Below are positions 61,706-64,000 of a stretch of DNA of 64,000 bases, piece after piece. This DNA comes from Letharia columbiana (Eukaryota > Ascomycota > Lecanoromycetes > Lecanorales > Parmeliaceae). Position 1 is the first letter of the stretch. Every line of letters starts with the position of its first letter. The notes beneath the pieces were generated by a model, which saw only the letters and a list, made by a program, of their open reading frames with translations, made no database searches and was not told where the DNA came from. The stretch covers positions 186,001 through 250,000 of the forward strand of contig NW_023501079.1 of the NCBI RefSeq assembly GCF_014066305.1, given 5' to 3'. Position numbers and translations under genes: made by a program.

Positions 61706-63606
61706 CTATTCCTTTTCGCCAGACTCGAGCTCTTCCGGCCCAGCTGCGTGTCTATGACCAACAGACTTGTCCTTGTCCTTCCCATTCTCCATTGCTATCT
61801 GCTCCTTTCTCTTCTTCAACTCCTGACAAAACTTGCTATTTTCTCGGATTCGATCGCCGTACTTGATAAAGGCAAAAGGTATGATAGACATAGCCAGACT
61901 GAGGAAGCCAAGCAAAGTGCTTGCCCATGAAACTCCCAGTGATTTGTACATGGGTGCCGCGGCCAATGGCAGTACCGCTCCAAATATCGAACGGCAGCAA
62001 CTCGTTGCAGCCATGCCACTCGCAGCGTACACCTCGTAAGCATCAGTGATGTAGTTGAGTAGTGCCATGAAGATGAGCATAAAGCCCATGCCGAATGGCA
62101 CGCCTGCGAGCATGGGTACGATCCAATGGACGTGAGGAGAAGCGCTCCATCCCAACCAGAAAAGCGATATGACATAGAGCGGGCCACCCAAGCAGGCAAG
62201 CGGTAGCCGACGATACTCCTCGATAGAAGCCCAGTTCGCATTGGCTTTCTTAGCTCGTTGGAGAATTGTATCGTACCATAAGAAGATGCCGAGGGCGATG
62301 ACAGCCCCAACCATGATGGGTAGAAAAGCCAGACCAGCTACCCCAGTATTCATGTGGTAAAGACCCTCGAAAATAATCGGGTACGCCTCGAAGAAGAGGT
62401 AGAATATAGCGTATGCGATGGAAAGGTAGAGGCAGGTGAACAGGACGATGGCTTCGTAAACGATCATATGGACTGGTCGCATGAGAGTAACAGTCATCAT
62501 TTGTCGAGCGCCCTTCTTCTCGAGCTCGATAGCTGCGAATATATTAGGGTTTGCAGACTCCTTCCGCATGCGATTTGCTCTCTTCTTCAGGATGATTGGA
62601 CCGTAGGTCTCTGGGAGGAGACTGAGGAAGGCGAGCGAGGCTCCAGCGACTATCAAGCCGACCCAGAACGTCCACCGCCACGAGACGACGGAGACAAAGC
62701 CTGATATTAGAGGAGCCAACATAGGACCGCACGTCGTGGCCTGAAATTCTTGTCAATTTCGCGGACTATCAGTTCGTGTTTGCCAACTTACAGCCATGAA
62801 AATTGCCATTGCTCGCCCTCTGATGACTGGATTGCCAAAAACATCTGCGTATAGACCTCCCACCACAGCTATAGCACTCGAAGCATTGATGCCACATATG
62901 AGACGGAATACCAGGAATGCAGGCCAGTTTGGTGCCAAGGCACAGGCCATCGTGAAGAGTGTGAAAACCACGAAGCTGGACAGCATGATGATTCTTCTTC
63001 CATATGTCTCACTGAGAGGTCCGAAGATCAATGGTCCAAGTACATATCCAACCAAGAACAGGGATATCGGAAGAACGAGTTGCTGTTCGTCGGTGACGTG
63101 GAAATACGGGGCAATGTAGTTGATGGCGTTGCTGGGCAGAGAGGATCCCAGCGTGCTGTTGATGACTGCTACGATTCCCGCGAGTAGGATGTATATTTTC
63201 TTCCTCTGGAAGGTTGGATCAATACAAATTCACCATGGTGGGTGGCAAACGTCCATACCATAGGCCAATTGTACGGATTCTCAGGGTCTCCATCAGGGAA
63301 GGACACAATGATCCTCTCTTCGTGATCTGGCTTGCCATGTATGTCCTCCTCCTCGATCTTGATACGGTCATCAACTTTCCTGGTGTCTTCCGCGGAAGAC
63401 GCGGACGATTCATGTGTGCAGTTACCATCTGTGGACGGTCAGTCTCAAATGTGTTCCTAGATTTGGGGGTCTTTCGTACCTGGACCTATGCTGTCAGATT
63501 GATCCAGAGCGCTCTCCGAGCTCTTGTCCTCCACATGTATGTCCGAGGAGACTGCAATGTCATGATTAAGGCATTGGAGCCCTTGACCGTATTTAGAACG
63601 GCTCAT
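61706..63606 (-). CDS. MFS multidrug/polyamine-type transporter (DHA1)
   Basis: Exons 63606-63480, 63428-63259, 63205-62792 and 62740-61706 give 581 aa in frame. The cytosolic N-terminus (about 100 aa) is acidic and ends in the DGDPENPYNWP motif typical of fungal DHA1 drug:proton antiporters. Twelve helices follow. Motif A-like GPLSETYGRR lies between helices 2 and 3, and motif C-like MLAPLISGFVSVVSWRWTFWVG is in helix 5 and the following loop. PETYGPIILKKRANRMRK starts the central loop, and the C-terminus is Lys/Glu-rich. Likely plasma-membrane export of drugs or metabolites. Exon 1 and its 51-nt intron were deduced from phase and an upstream ATG. Confidence 0.93.
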
Positions 63607-64000
63607 GTTCCCCCAGTGACGCACATTGAAGTTCTTGCCCAGGGATCTCGAGATATATATCGGCGATTCAAAGCCAGAGAAATTGTGGAGAAGAAGATCT
63701 TTGAAGCCATGGAAGAGGGAGTCATGGTTACTTTGTTAGTGAGCAACTTTCAGCGTGAGCCGGTCTTGTTGATCGGTTGTTCGGCAGAAGATGGCTTATA
63801 ATGGGGAAACTTCGGACGAAACGGGAATAAGAAAAAAAGAGGGAACGCGAAGTGCCGAGTTGCCGATCCCTTGCCAATTGCTGTATCAGCTCAGATACCT
63901 CGGATGCCTACACAAATTGTTTAGAACGGAAGGCTCAAGTCTCTAAATTGATGCTCTTCCCAAATCTAGCATACAGTTGAACCTTCAATTGCTCCATCTC
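63607..64000. other. upstream region of the MFS gene, no gene recognised
   Basis: Should contain the promoter of the minus-strand MFS gene. The 195-codon plus-strand frame that overlaps the gene and runs to 63801 is antisense to its first exons and has no features of its own. Confidence 0.5.

Noticed and set aside
63214..63801. 195-aa plus-strand frame
   Set aside because: It is antisense to the first exons of the MFS transporter and carries no domain.

Overview
This window looks like nuclear DNA of a filamentous ascomycete (Pezizomycotina). The genes lie on both strands and are intron-rich, with short introns (mostly 45-160 nt, GT...AG, frequent CTAAC/CTGAC-like branch sites). Several encode fungal-type proteins: GT90 and GT34 glycosyltransferases, a GH125 mannosidase, a rhodopsin-fold membrane protein, a berberine-bridge-like oxidase and ABCG and MFS transporters. 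I cannot name the species. No rRNA, CRISPR or convincing tRNA gene was seen. All exon models were built by hand from reading frames and splice signals.

Layout. 1-11.2 kb: a large five-exon gene of an uncharacterised fungal family (minus), an eight-exon homoserine-acetyltransferase-like alpha/beta hydrolase (minus), a flavin-reductase-fold protein (plus) and nuclear poly(A) polymerase (minus). 12.0-14.6 kb: a decayed short-chain dehydrogenase and a RING-finger gene. 14.6-18.6 kb: a gene-poor, repeat-bearing stretch with a 53-bp hairpin, AT-rich sequence and a diverged pair of repeats carrying a tRNA-like B box. 18.6-29.4 kb: GT90 glycosyltransferase, a C2H2-type zinc protein, a MYND-finger protein and a single-exon protein with a CxxC...CxxC knuckle, separated by long intergenic regions.

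31.5-35.7 kb is an accessory segment: an ABCG half-transporter whose exon 4/5 junction does not splice in frame, followed by a broken C-terminal reductase of an NRPS-like enzyme. It looks like a decaying secondary-metabolite locus. 36.4-40.5 kb is housekeeping: APC10/DOC1 convergent with 3-isopropylmalate dehydrogenase (leucine synthesis), then a GT34 glycosyltransferase. 41.1-47.8 kb: a Nudix-fold protein with a degenerate Nudix box, a secreted FAD-linked oxidase and a seven-helix rhodopsin-domain protein.

50.2-63.6 kb: a single-pass membrane protein with a Ser/Thr-rich ectodomain, a proline-rich scaffold-like protein, a small Gly-rich protein next to a GGAT microsatellite, a secreted GH125 exo-mannosidase, an ELO fatty-acid elongase carrying a very long tail with 22-residue amphipathic repeats, and an MFS multidrug transporter. 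The elongase fusion, the decayed 31.5-35.7 kb locus and the repeat-bearing 17.4-18.2 kb stretch are the most unusual items.
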